From: Eubacterium sp. UBA4343
Lineage (GTDB): Bacteria > Bacillota > Clostridia > Lachnospirales > Lachnospiraceae
Reading direction: 5' to 3'
DNA: 20,223 bases
Assembly (NCBI GenBank): GCA_002394235.1
Contig: DGTF01000053.1
Span: 1-20,223 of the forward strand
How positions within the stretch are numbered: the stretch's first letter is position 1; each line of letters opens with the position of its first letter. The notes under the pieces were generated by a model, which saw only the letters and a program-made list of their open reading frames with translations, was not told the DNA's origin and did no database searches. Below, piece by piece: positions 6,767 through 15,409 of the stretch. A program made the position numbers and the translations under genes.

Positions 6767-6795
6767 TTGAATTGTCGCACAAAACATGATAATAT
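6767..6795 (+). promoter_or_regulatory. Pilus operon promoter
   Basis: TTGAAT (6767-6772), a 17-nt spacer, and TAATAT (6790-6795). Predicted transcription start is near 6802, placing the palindrome at 6806-6823 immediately downstream. Confidence 0.65.
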
Positions 6796-6805
6796 TTACA
6801 AAAAA

Positions 6806-6823
6806 TAAGCGAACGATCGCTTA
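6806..6823. promoter_or_regulatory. Putative TetR operator, perfect 18-bp palindrome
   Basis: TAAGCGAACGATCGCTTA has 7-bp perfect arms (TAAGCGA/TCGCTTA) around ACGA, the size and symmetry typical of TetR-family operators. It starts about 11 nt after the -10 hexamer, a position where bound repressor would block initiation or early elongation. Confidence 0.75.
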
Positions 6824-6883
6824 AGAAGGGCGGCATGAGGATCGTATTTTGTCATCAGTCCGCGGAGCGGGGCAGCCGTAAGA

Positions 6884-7513
6884 ATGTCTGAGTATTGTTC
6901 TAAAGAAAAACTGAATTCAGATGCCGGGGAGAATTCCCCTGCAGAAAGGCCATCTGTCACAGCAGAGGAGTTGCAGTCTGAAATAGACCGGGTCGCATAT
7001 CAGCGGAAATTCCGGGATACACTCCGAAGCACGATTTTTATTTTGATTACAGTTGCAGCAGCGGCAGTGTTAATCGCGACGCTTGTGCTGCCGATTTTCC
7101 GTATCGTGGGGACGTCCATGTCGCCCACATTGGAGGAAGGCAGCATTGTACTGGCATTAAAAGATAAGAATGTGCATAAGGGGGATCTGGTCGCTTTCTA
7201 TTACAACAACCGCGTACTGGTCAAACGCGTCATCGCCACATCCGGCGAATGGGTGAACATAGACGCCAACGGGAATGTATTTGTGAATGATAAGCTTCTG
7301 GATGAGCCTTATCTGAAAGAGAAAAGCCTGGGAAGCTGCGATCTGGATTTTCCCTATCAGGTTCCGGACGGAACGGTCTTTGTCATGGGAGATCACAGGG
7401 ATGTGTCGATTGACTCCAGAACAAAGGCGATGGGGTGTATCTCCAGAGACGAGATGATTGGAAAGCTATGGATACGAATCTGGCCGCTGAAGCAATTCGG
7501 GGCGGTTCGGTAA
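6884..7513 (+). CDS. Type I signal peptidase of the pilus locus
   Basis: A 209-residue membrane-anchored signal peptidase I. It has an unusually long, charged N-terminal cytosolic segment (about 47 residues), one membrane span (about 50-72), and an extracellular catalytic domain. The catalytic Ser78 (GTSMSPTL) and Lys114 (VLVKRVIA) are both present, as is the GDHRDVSIDSR box E, so it should be active. Dedicated signal peptidases or SipA-like homologues are known in several Gram-positive pilus islands, where they process pilin precursors or assist assembly; catalytically dead versions also exist, but this is not one. It is the first gene of the operon, about 80 nt after the predicted start site. 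The ribosome site is weak (GCGGGGC region), which may keep its level low. Confidence 0.9.
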   Translation: MSEYCSKEKLNSDAGENSPAERPSVTAEELQSEIDRVAYQRKFRDTLRSTIFILITVAAAAVLIATLVLPIFRIVGTSMSPTLEEGSIVLALKDKNVHKGDLVAFYYNNRVLVKRVIATSGEWVNIDANGNVFVNDKLLDEPYLKEKSLGSCDLDFPYQVPDGTVFVMGDHRDVSIDSRTKAMGCISRDEMIGKLWIRIWPLKQFGAVR

Positions 7514-7577
7514 GTCTTCTTTCGGGAGGAACAGAAAAAGGTCAGTCAGGATCATTAAAGAGGGGGGTACCGGCTGA

Positions 7578-10500
7578 ATGAAGAATTCGATTGAAGAAAA
7601 AGTAAAGAAAGCCGCAGCGGGAAACCAGAAGAGGAAAAAAATGTGGCGCTTCACCAGTCTTCTGTGTGCATTTGTAGTGGCGGTTACGACGGTGGGACTG
7701 GTTCTGCCTGCCAATACGGCGACAGCCATGGTCATCTGCGGGAAGGAAGAACACACCCATACCGATGCATGCTATAAGACAGAGAAAAAACTGGTCTGCA
7801 CGAAGGAAGAGCATACCCACACGGCGGAATGCTACGACGAAGATGGAAATCTCATCTGCGGAAAAGAAGAGCATACGCATTCTGAGGGAGAACCCTGCTA
7901 CGAAGAAGTGAAAACCTTGATCTGCGGAAAGGAAGAGCACGTCCATTCGGAATCCTGCTACGAGCAGGCCGGAAAGCTGACGGCTTCCGCATCGGACGGG
8001 ATGACGGCCGAGACGGCGTATGCTGCCGGTGTTCTGCATAACGGAACGGTGATGAAGGCGGAGTTGCTGACCGGGACGGCAGCTGAAACGATTCAGAATC
8101 AGATTCAGTCTGCACTGGATCAGGGGAAGTCAGGGAAACAGGTTGAAGCTCTCTATGCCTATGATCTGAGCTTTGCGGATAAAAACGGACAGAAAACAGA
8201 GCCGGACGGGAAAGTAGATGTCACGCTGACCTTTCCGCAGCCGAAGTCTGCCGGAACCGAAGAGGCAACATGGAAGCTCTACCATATCGCGGACGGACAG
8301 ACAGTGGAGGATATGGGAAGCGCCGACAGGAAGGCGGATCTGAATATCCGTGTTGAAAACCACAAGGTGACGAAGGTGTCATTCAGCGGTTCTTCCTTCA
8401 GCCCCTATGTGCTGGCTGCGCTGACGGACAAGAACGAAGAGGCGGATGCTGTCTCGACAGAGAATGATTCGGCGGTATCGAGCAGTCCGGAAGCGGCAGA
8501 AAATACGAAGACTGCGGAGAACGGTTCGACGGTAGGCAGCACAGCATCCGGAGGAACAGACAAAACCGCAAATGAAGATGATACAGCGGATGGCGCTACA
8601 TTGGAAAGCAGTGCAAGGGAAAATGGCGGAGCCGAGACAAATTCTGGCGCTGCTTCTGCGAAAGCGGCGAGAATGCCGGTACTAAGGGCTGCATCCGGAT
8701 CTGAAAGTGAGGACCTGTCGAGTTTTATCACAAGCGTGGAGAGTTACAAATATTCGGGCGGCAAATGGGTTTCCACAGGCGAATTTACAAATGGAGATTC
8801 GGCAAAATTCATCATCAATTATAAAATCCAGTCTGGGAAAATTAAATCCAATACACTGACGTACTCGCTGGGGGATGGTGTGATTGTGCCCGGCAACAAC
8901 CAGTCCGGGGATATCAGGGACAGTAACGGAAATGACATCGGTGATTATACCGTCGGAACGGACGGGAAAATTACTCTTACATTTGATACGAATGTATTTG
9001 ACCACCAGACCGGATTTACAGGAAAGATTGAATTTGAGGGAACCGTACGCAACAGCAATGCGTCCGGCGATGTCACCCACCAGTTCAGCGACGGGACAAA
9101 AATCACGGTTCATCCGTCCCAGCAGGAGAAAACGACAGATATTTCGATAGACAAAAAAGGCGAGCTTCAGAGCGACAGAACGATTCAGTATACGGTGACT
9201 GTCAGCTCTCAGAAGGGCACCTCCGATGTAGTTACAGTGAAGGATACCATGTGGGCAAACGGCTTTTCCGGCACCCCGTCGTATCAGAACATCACCGTGA
9301 AAGACGGCAGCGGCAATCCGGTGACGCCGCAGAGCGTCGCGTCTTTCCCGCTGACTCTGCCGAAGATGAGTGCGGGTACACAGTATGTGATTACTTATAC
9401 TGTTAAACCTGGAACGGTAAACAGTGCGGACGGATCTTCCTCAATCCAGAACAGGGCGGAGGCAGGCAGCGGAGACGATCATGCCTCCAGGGATATTACG
9501 ACAACCGTAACCTATGCCATGATTGAAAAATCATGGGGCTACAGCTCAACATCTTCCGGCAAATATGTCTGGACGATTAAGGTGAATCCGGATCATCAGA
9601 ATATCACCGGGTACACGCTGACGGATATTTTTAATGCCGAAGGGACGAAGCCGATTTCCCTGCCCTCCGAAGTGACGGTGATGAACCAGAATTATTATCC
9701 GTCAAAGACGGTCAGCTTTTCAAACGGAACCCTCACGTTCCCGCTTGCAGGATTTGCTGCAACCGATACCTATATTATCACCTACGAGACGGACATCCCG
9801 ACCGGCTCGGAAGGACAGACCTATACATCCGATAACAAGGCAACCGTTACGAACGGATCGAAAAGCTATGATGCGGAGGCAAAAGCGGAGTACACGGTTC
9901 CCGTCAAAAAATACGGGGTCCAGAAATGGAGCATCACAGATGACAATGGAAATCTGACCGGAGCGGGCGGCGCAGAGGCGCAGGACGGGTATCAGCTTCT
10001 GACGTGGGTCGCAAGGATCGATCTGCCTTCTTCTGTGACGAACGCGTCTGATATGACGTTCACGGATACGGTGAAAAACAGCGACGGGAAGGAAGACAGC
10101 AGCGCACACTACACCACAGCAAAGCTGCTGAACGACACAGCAAATACCTATCTGTGGTCTGAGAATGGAACGAAATTAACCCTTGGAACCGATTATCGGA
10201 TCTACAGCGGAGACATCGACATCACGGGAAGCGACTCGGAAGAACCGATCACAAATTTCCGGTTTGTGTTTACGGACGATTATGTCAGGAACCGTCTGAA
10301 CGGTCAGACAACTATTTCTCTGAATTACCAGACCAGAGCGGTGACGGAAGGCATGCACGTCGGAAATTCCCGGACGTTTTTGAACACGGCCTCGGTCCGG
10401 AATCAGACCAGCAACGGAAAGTATGTTTACAAGGTGACGGGAGATCTGGACAAGCAGTCCAGCGCTTCGAAGGACGGACCTTACTCTTCCGGCAACGTGA

Positions 10501-12647
10501 AGGTAGATTTGTCCACAGGGAAGATTTATTACCGGCTTCTCTTGAAAATAAACAATAGTAATTCCCAAAACATCACGGTCACCGATACGGTTCCGGACGG
10601 ACTGACGATCGATTCGGATTCGATCAGCGCCGTGTACGCGGGGGATGAGAATGTTTCCAGCAATGTTTATGATCATAACCCGTGGAATGAGCCGAGAGGC
10701 TATCTGTCCGGAAACGATTCGGTCATGCAGCCCACGGTGAGCGGGGACGGAAAAACACTTACGGTGAAACTGCCTGCCGGACAATACGCAAAAGATTTTC
10801 CGTACCTTGCGGTGAATTATTCTGCTTCGATCGATACCTCTAAAAATTCCGTCTGGAGTGACAAAACCGTCACAAAGGAGATTTACTCCAACACGGCATC
10901 GTGGCAGGAAAAAGGGATCTCCGATACGCAGGATACAGAAGTAGACCGGGGCGTGAAAAATGTCGAGAAAAGCGTACAGCAGATCACGGACAGCAGCGGC
11001 AAGTTGACGAACTATCTGGAGTATCAGGTTGAGATCAATCCGCTTGCCCTGGATCTGGTTCCGGACAGTGACACGATCAAGGTTACAGATAAAATTACGG
11101 GAATTTCCGATGACGCGGTGCTGCGATTCCTGCCGGATACCGTTGCGCTCTATGAGTACAGCGAGACAGCAGAAAACCACAGGGGAGAGAAAATCAATCC
11201 AAACCGGTATTCCTATACGTATGACGACAGTACGCATGAACTGAAGTTTGCTCTTCCGGATGAAACAGCATGTGTTGCCGTCTACCGGTACTATGTGATG
11301 CCTGGCGTCAATCTGCCGACCATCGAGAATTCGGCATCGATTGAAGGCGTGAGCAACGCGGGCGACTCGGTAAAGAAGACACTGGAGAAATCTTCTTCGT
11401 CGTCCAGTGCGACACAGAGTGTGCTGTACCTGTATAAAGTAGATGCGGACAATTTTAACAAGAGGCTTCCGAACGTGCCGTTCACACTGCAGGTCTATGA
11501 CAAACAGAAGGCCAATAACGCTGGCTTACAAACCGATGCAGGATGGAGTGATGTGAGTACGTTCACGACAGGAGACGGAACCGGCAATAGTATTTCAGGT
11601 GGAATTAAGTTTGTAGAAGGGGATCCCGGACATCCGGAAAAAGGAAAGCTGTATCGCTTAATAGAGGGGAAGAACCCTAATTCCGGATATGGAACGCAGA
11701 AGGAACCGGTCATATATTACTTTGTCTGGATGAACCGTTCCGGAACGAATAATAACAGCAGTAAGATCTGGGAAGACATCGGCGGATGGTATCAACTGGG
11801 AAGTACGAATCCGGAGCTGTCGATGGATACTGTGCACTGGGTCTATGATGAAGGCTCCATGTACATCACGAATCCGTATAAGGCGGTCAGTGTCCAGAAG
11901 GTATGGGTCGATGAGAACAATCAGGACATCGACAAGCCGGGAAGAACCGCTGTGGTCCGTCTGTACCGTGCATCGGGAAGCTATCAATCCTATAAGGTAA
12001 CAGTCAATGTTACCGACTCCCAGAATACTAGAACATTTCAGGTGGATGTGGAGCCGGGAACTGACGTTTCCATGAAAATCCTTTGCAACGAAGAATCAGT
12101 GTCATATGGCGGAAATACGTTGAAAAAACAGTGGGATAGTTCTCTTGGAAATTATTTCACGATAGATCTCAAAAAGGTCAACAGTAACCAGACGGTTAAT
12201 GTACAATGCGGATCGATAAATAACCTGAAAACGGTGCAGTTTGATTACACAAAGCCTTCCACCTTCGTAAAGAAAGAAACTACACTGTTGGATACACAGA
12301 CCCTGAGCAGTTCCAACAACTGGCAGTATGTCTGGGACGGAACTACAACGGGCGCAGATGGAAAAACTGTTGCGATTCCGGATTCGGACGGGAACGGTAA
12401 TACCTACTACTATTACGTAGAGGAAGATCCGGTTAGCGGATTTACGACTTCCTACTCTGAAAATAATACGACAGGAGTTCAGACCGGAGTGATCACCGTC
12501 ACCAATAAAAAGGACAAAACGAACGGCTACGTCCTGCCGTCAACCGGAGGGGGAGGAACCTTCCATATTGCCGGGATTGGGCTGGCACTGATGTCCGTAT
12601 CAGCCGTCGGCGTACTGTTGCGAAAGCGGCGCAGGAGAGGCGGTTAA
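7578..12647 (+). CDS. Giant LPSTG-anchored adhesin, probable pilus tip or ancillary pilin
   Basis: A 1689-residue secreted surface protein. A long basic signal peptide (1-50) is followed by four CxKEEHxHxxxCY repeats (54-128). A conserved beta domain follows (about 131-282), then a Ser/Glu/Ala linker (283-375). From about 378 there is a series of Ig-like adhesin domains of the collagen-binding or isopeptide D2 kind, with recurring TDT, TDI and KVTDK strands. A SpaA-like domain (about 1279-1425) and a CnaB domain (about 1436-1645) precede the sorting signal LPSTG (1653-1657), a hydrophobic span and an RKRRRR tail. The CnaB domain is split by an AT-rich insertion of about 95 residues (1470-1567). 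Start chosen for GAGGGGGG about 8 nt upstream. Sortase substrate status is firm; tip position is inferred from size and order. Confidence 0.9.
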   Translation: MKNSIEEKVKKAAAGNQKRKKMWRFTSLLCAFVVAVTTVGLVLPANTATAMVICGKEEHTHTDACYKTEKKLVCTKEEHTHTAECYDEDGNLICGKEEHTHSEGEPCYEEVKTLICGKEEHVHSESCYEQAGKLTASASDGMTAETAYAAGVLHNGTVMKAELLTGTAAETIQNQIQSALDQGKSGKQVEALYAYDLSFADKNGQKTEPDGKVDVTLTFPQPKSAGTEEATWKLYHIADGQTVEDMGSADRKADLNIRVENHKVTKVSFSGSSFSPYVLAALTDKNEEADAVSTENDSAVSSSPEAAENTKTAENGSTVGSTASGGTDKTANEDDTADGATLESSARENGGAETNSGAASAKAARMPVLRAASGSESEDLSSFITSVESYKYSGGKWVSTGEFTNGDSAKFIINYKIQSGKIKSNTLTYSLGDGVIVPGNNQSGDIRDSNGNDIGDYTVGTDGKITLTFDTNVFDHQTGFTGKIEFEGTVRNSNASGDVTHQFSDGTKITVHPSQQEKTTDISIDKKGELQSDRTIQYTVTVSSQKGTSDVVTVKDTMWANGFSGTPSYQNITVKDGSGNPVTPQSVASFPLTLPKMSAGTQYVITYTVKPGTVNSADGSSSIQNRAEAGSGDDHASRDITTTVTYAMIEKSWGYSSTSSGKYVWTIKVNPDHQNITGYTLTDIFNAEGTKPISLPSEVTVMNQNYYPSKTVSFSNGTLTFPLAGFAATDTYIITYETDIPTGSEGQTYTSDNKATVTNGSKSYDAEAKAEYTVPVKKYGVQKWSITDDNGNLTGAGGAEAQDGYQLLTWVARIDLPSSVTNASDMTFTDTVKNSDGKEDSSAHYTTAKLLNDTANTYLWSENGTKLTLGTDYRIYSGDIDITGSDSEEPITNFRFVFTDDYVRNRLNGQTTISLNYQTRAVTEGMHVGNSRTFLNTASVRNQTSNGKYVYKVTGDLDKQSSASKDGPYSSGNVKVDLSTGKIYYRLLLKINNSNSQNITVTDTVPDGLTIDSDSISAVYAGDENVSSNVYDHNPWNEPRGYLSGNDSVMQPTVSGDGKTLTVKLPAGQYAKDFPYLAVNYSASIDTSKNSVWSDKTVTKEIYSNTASWQEKGISDTQDTEVDRGVKNVEKSVQQITDSSGKLTNYLEYQVEINPLALDLVPDSDTIKVTDKITGISDDAVLRFLPDTVALYEYSETAENHRGEKINPNRYSYTYDDSTHELKFALPDETACVAVYRYYVMPGVNLPTIENSASIEGVSNAGDSVKKTLEKSSSSSSATQSVLYLYKVDADNFNKRLPNVPFTLQVYDKQKANNAGLQTDAGWSDVSTFTTGDGTGNSISGGIKFVEGDPGHPEKGKLYRLIEGKNPNSGYGTQKEPVIYYFVWMNRSGTNNNSSKIWEDIGGWYQLGSTNPELSMDTVHWVYDEGSMYITNPYKAVSVQKVWVDENNQDIDKPGRTAVVRLYRASGSYQSYKVTVNVTDSQNTRTFQVDVEPGTDVSMKILCNEESVSYGGNTLKKQWDSSLGNYFTIDLKKVNSNQTVNVQCGSINNLKTVQFDYTKPSTFVKKETTLLDTQTLSSSNNWQYVWDGTTTGADGKTVAIPDSDGNGNTYYYYVEEDPVSGFTTSYSENNTTGVQTGVITVTNKKDKTNGYVLPSTGGGGTFHIAGIGLALMSVSAVGVLLRKRRRRGG
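7737..7971 (+). repeat. Four CHHC repeats at the adhesin N-terminus
   Basis: Coding repeats of 20-22 residues with Cys54/His59/His61/Cys65, Cys74/His79/His81/Cys85, Cys94/His99/His101/Cys107 and Cys116/His121/His123/Cys127. The shared DNA core is GGAAGA(A/G)CA(C/T) followed by a His codon pair. Each unit has the four ligands expected for one metal ion; the third has a two-residue insertion. Confidence 0.9.
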
Positions 12648-12830
12648 GGAAATACTTGTCTTATCTGTGGTTTATAAACGTTTTTCCCGGCGTGGGCTTA
12701 ACAGGAAGGGAGGGAAGAATTGCTTCATGGGTTCAGAATCCCCGGGGAAACGGAGAATATTTCTGGAATTTATCAATAAGAACAACAGTCATTCAATAAT
12801 AAAGTAATTCAGAGGGAAAAGGAGAGTTCT
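12648..12830. other. 183-nt spacer between adhesin and backbone pilin genes
   Basis: No gene fits. It contains GTTTATAAAC followed by GTTTTT (12670-12684), a self-complementary TCCCCGGGGA (12739-12748), and an AT-rich end (12765-12806) that could hold a promoter, although no convincing -35/-10 pair stands out. The length is unusual within this otherwise compact operon and leaves room for a separate pilin promoter or an RNA-processing site. Confidence 0.45.
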
Positions 12831-14372
12831 ATGAAGAAACTGAGAAAAGCTGCTGGCCTGCTTCTTGCATTAGCGCTGGCTGTGGTTACACTTCTTGGCA
12901 CAGGCACAGCAGTCCGGGCGGATGATCCTACGGGAACAACAACAAAAAATTCATTGACCATAACAAATAAAGGATTTACGGATCATATCTTCGAGCTGTA
13001 TCAGATTTTTACAGGAGATTATGACAAAGATTCGGGATACCTTTCCAATCTTCAGTGGGGAAGCGGAGTTACTCCTGAAGTTAAGGAGTCTCTTGGAGCG
13101 GCTGCAGATAAAGCTGCAAGTCTGACAGAGGCGAATGTAGAAGAGTTTGCGCATGCACTCAAAGGTTACCTTACCAGCACACCGACTAAAAAATCAGATA
13201 AGATTGCTCCTAGTAAAAGCTATACATTTACAGATTTGGCAGCAGGATATTATCTGGTTATTGATGAAGCAGAGACACAGACTAATAAAGAAAGAGGAGC
13301 TTACACTTCTTATATTTTCAAGGTTGTTGGCCAGGCAACAGCGGAGACAAAAATTGATGTTCCGACAGTTACCAAGAAAGTTGATGATAGAAACGATTCT
13401 ATAGATAGTTCCGAAAAAGAGCCTGAATGGCAGGATTCCGCTGACTATGATATTGGTGACACCATTCCTTATCAGATAACAGGAACTATGCCGTTAAATA
13501 TTGACAAATACAAAACCTATAAATATGTATTTACCGATACAATGACAAAAGGTCTGACCTATACAGCAAAAAATGCAAAAATTACAATCGGTGAAAAGGA
13601 TGTTACAGATAGTTTTGTGGAAAAGGTTGATTCCCAGGATGACGGTTCGACTGTAGTTACATGGTCATGTGATGATTTAAAAGGAATTAATGGAGTAGAA
13701 CTAAATTCACAGTCTAAAGTTGTCGTAACATATTCCTGTGAGCTGAACAAAGATGCTGTCATTGGTAGTGCAGGCAATCCGAATACCGTAAATCTGCAAT
13801 ATTCCAATAATCCGAATCAGGGCGGAGAAGGTGATATGGGGAAAACCCCGGATGATAAGAATATTGTCTTCACCTATAAAGTGGTTGTAAATAAAAAGGA
13901 TCAGGATAAGAAGGCTTTGGCTGGCGCACAATTTACACTTTCTAAGGTTAATAAAGACAATACAGCTACTGAAATCAAAACATTTACGTTTACTTCCAAT
14001 GATGAAGGTACCAGTTTTACTGCTTCTGGATTGGATGATGGTACCTACGTATTGAAGGAGACTAAGACACCTTCAGGATATAATACGATAGAGACTCAGT
14101 ACTTTACTATTAAGGCAGAGCATGATACAGAGTCTGATGATCCCAAGCTTACGAAATTGTATGGAGAAGCAGAGGGCGAAAATACAACGATATCTTTCAC
14201 GCCGGATATATCTACAGGATCTCTGTCGACAGATGTTGTCAACCAGAAGGGCTCTTCTCTTCCGTCCACCGGCGGAATCGGTACAACGATCTTCTATGTG
14301 ATCGGTTCAATTCTGGTTCTCGGTGCGGGTGTGCTGCTGGTTACAAGAAAAAGAATGAATAAGAAATCTTAA
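12831..14372 (+). CDS. Major (backbone) pilin, LPSTG, isopeptide type
   Basis: A 513-residue precursor with a signal peptide (1-30, cut near ADD), an N-terminal domain (about 40-170), a fimbrial isopeptide D2 domain (about 200-330, IGDTIPYQITGTMP and YVFTDTM), a SpaA/CnaB domain (about 346-432), and a sorting signal LPSTG (477-481) with membrane span and RKRMNKKS tail. Lys182 or Lys183 in DVPTVTKKVDD sits at the junction where the pilin-motif lysine is expected, and Glu410 in YVLKETKTPSGY matches the E-box glutamate. In known pili the class C sortase joins the LPXTG threonine of one subunit to the pilin lysine of the next. Ribosome site AAGGAGAG is strong. The gene is clearly AT-richer than its neighbours (19 of 60 G+C at 13561-13620, against 31 of 60 at 10561-10620 in the adhesin), suggesting separate origin or exchange. 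Confidence 0.93.
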   Translation: MKKLRKAAGLLLALALAVVTLLGTGTAVRADDPTGTTTKNSLTITNKGFTDHIFELYQIFTGDYDKDSGYLSNLQWGSGVTPEVKESLGAAADKAASLTEANVEEFAHALKGYLTSTPTKKSDKIAPSKSYTFTDLAAGYYLVIDEAETQTNKERGAYTSYIFKVVGQATAETKIDVPTVTKKVDDRNDSIDSSEKEPEWQDSADYDIGDTIPYQITGTMPLNIDKYKTYKYVFTDTMTKGLTYTAKNAKITIGEKDVTDSFVEKVDSQDDGSTVVTWSCDDLKGINGVELNSQSKVVVTYSCELNKDAVIGSAGNPNTVNLQYSNNPNQGGEGDMGKTPDDKNIVFTYKVVVNKKDQDKKALAGAQFTLSKVNKDNTATEIKTFTFTSNDEGTSFTASGLDDGTYVLKETKTPSGYNTIETQYFTIKAEHDTESDDPKLTKLYGEAEGENTTISFTPDISTGSLSTDVVNQKGSSLPSTGGIGTTIFYVIGSILVLGAGVLLVTRKRMNKKS

Positions 14373-14386
14373 TTATTTTATATTCA

Positions 14387-14419
14387 GGCGGACGGAGGGG
14401 AATTTCCCCTCCGGGCGCC
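14387..14419 (+). promoter_or_regulatory. GC-rich hairpin after the backbone pilin gene
   Basis: Stem CGGAGGGGA (14393-14401) with TCCCCTCCG (14405-14413) around a 3-nt loop, extended by GGCG/CGCC (14387-14390, 14416-14419). No T-run follows, so it is not a normal terminator. It could protect the pilin mRNA 3' end or cause partial termination, lowering sortase expression relative to pilin. Confidence 0.6.
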
Positions 14420-14526
14420 GCATTCGGGAAACGGGTACTCCCTGAAGAAATTGGAAGAAAAGGAAAACGGACTGTATGTGCCCGGAAATTTTGCAGTACA
14501 GCAGCAAGGAGAAACCTGCAGAGAAC

Positions 14527-15402
14527 ATGAAGAAAAAATTAACAACAATTTTGCTGGTAACAGCTTTTTTTGCAGGTCTGTCTTTATTGCTGTACCCGGC
14601 TGTCAGTGACTGGTGGAACCGTCTCCATCAGACCTACGCGGTTGCCGGATATGTGGAACGTGTCGCGGATCATTCGGCGGAAGAAAATCAGAAGCTTCGG
14701 GAAGAAGCGGAGGCTTACAACCAAAGGCTGTACGAGTCGGGCGAAGGCCTGCATAATCTGACAGAGGCAGAAGAAAAAGAGTACAACAGCCTTCTCAATA
14801 TCACAGACGATGGAATCATGGGGTATATTGACATACCGAAGATTAATGTCCAGCTTCCGATCTATCACGGGACAGACGAGGCAGTTCTGGAAATTGCGGT
14901 GGGGCACATTCCCGGCAGCTCACTCCCTGTGGGCGGCCCGAATACACATACGGTTATTTCCGGCCACCGGGGACTTCCATCGGCAAAGCTCTTTACAGAC
15001 ATCGACCAGCTCCGGGAGGGAGATACCTTTACGCTGAATGTGCTGGACGAGACGCTGACCTACGAGGTGGATCAGATTCGCACCGTTCTTCCGTACGAGC
15101 TGCAGGATCTTACGATTCAGGAGGGGCAGGATTACTGCACCCTGGTAACCTGCACGCCTTACGGTATCAATACACACAGGCTGCTGGTGCGGGGACACCG
15201 GATTCCAAATGCTGCGGATGATGTGCATATTGTGGCGGACGCGGTTCAGGTCAGTCCGATGATGGTGGCTCCGGCGATTGCCGCGGTTATTCTGCTGATT
15301 TTAATGTTGTGGCTGTTTCTGAGCACCCGGTCAAAAAGGAAACGTCCGGAACATACAGCGCGTTTGGTTGGAAAAGATGTTCAGGAAGGGAAAAACAGGT
15401 GA
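14527..15402 (+). CDS. Class C (pilus-polymerising) sortase
   Basis: A 291-residue membrane transpeptidase with an N-terminal span (about 4-23), the class C hallmark of a second C-terminal span (about 245-266) and a basic tail. Catalytic residues are His147 (VISGHRG), Cys209 (TLVTCTPYGINTHR) and Arg218. The region before the catalytic domain (TEAEEKEYNSLLNITDDGIMGYIDIP) is where the class C lid lies, but the usual DP(F/W) lid motif is not seen. The start at 14527 (MKKKLTT) is preferred because it gives a normal N-terminus; AAGGAG at 14506-14511 is somewhat far. An in-frame ATG at 14476 with AGGA upstream would add 17 residues. It should cleave the LPXTG motifs of the flanking pilins and form the inter-subunit bonds. 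Confidence 0.92.
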   Translation: MKKKLTTILLVTAFFAGLSLLLYPAVSDWWNRLHQTYAVAGYVERVADHSAEENQKLREEAEAYNQRLYESGEGLHNLTEAEEKEYNSLLNITDDGIMGYIDIPKINVQLPIYHGTDEAVLEIAVGHIPGSSLPVGGPNTHTVISGHRGLPSAKLFTDIDQLREGDTFTLNVLDETLTYEVDQIRTVLPYELQDLTIQEGQDYCTLVTCTPYGINTHRLLVRGHRIPNAADDVHIVADAVQVSPMMVAPAIAAVILLILMLWLFLSTRSKRKRPEHTARLVGKDVQEGKNR

Positions 15403-15409
15403 ACTGCGC

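Larger units (their letters stand above)
6524..6883. other. 360-nt regulatory region between tetR and the pilus operon
   Basis: It holds the tetR terminator (6583-6638), about 125 nt of AT-rich DNA with no clear feature, the pilus promoter (6767-6795) and the 18-bp palindrome (6806-6823). A short plus-strand frame at 6551-6751 is read through the terminator and is not considered a gene. Confidence 0.7.

Noticed and set aside
10176..11237. 353-aa minus-strand frame inside the adhesin gene
   Set aside because: The sense strand encodes recognisable adhesin domains throughout; the antisense frame is an Arg/Ile-rich shadow.
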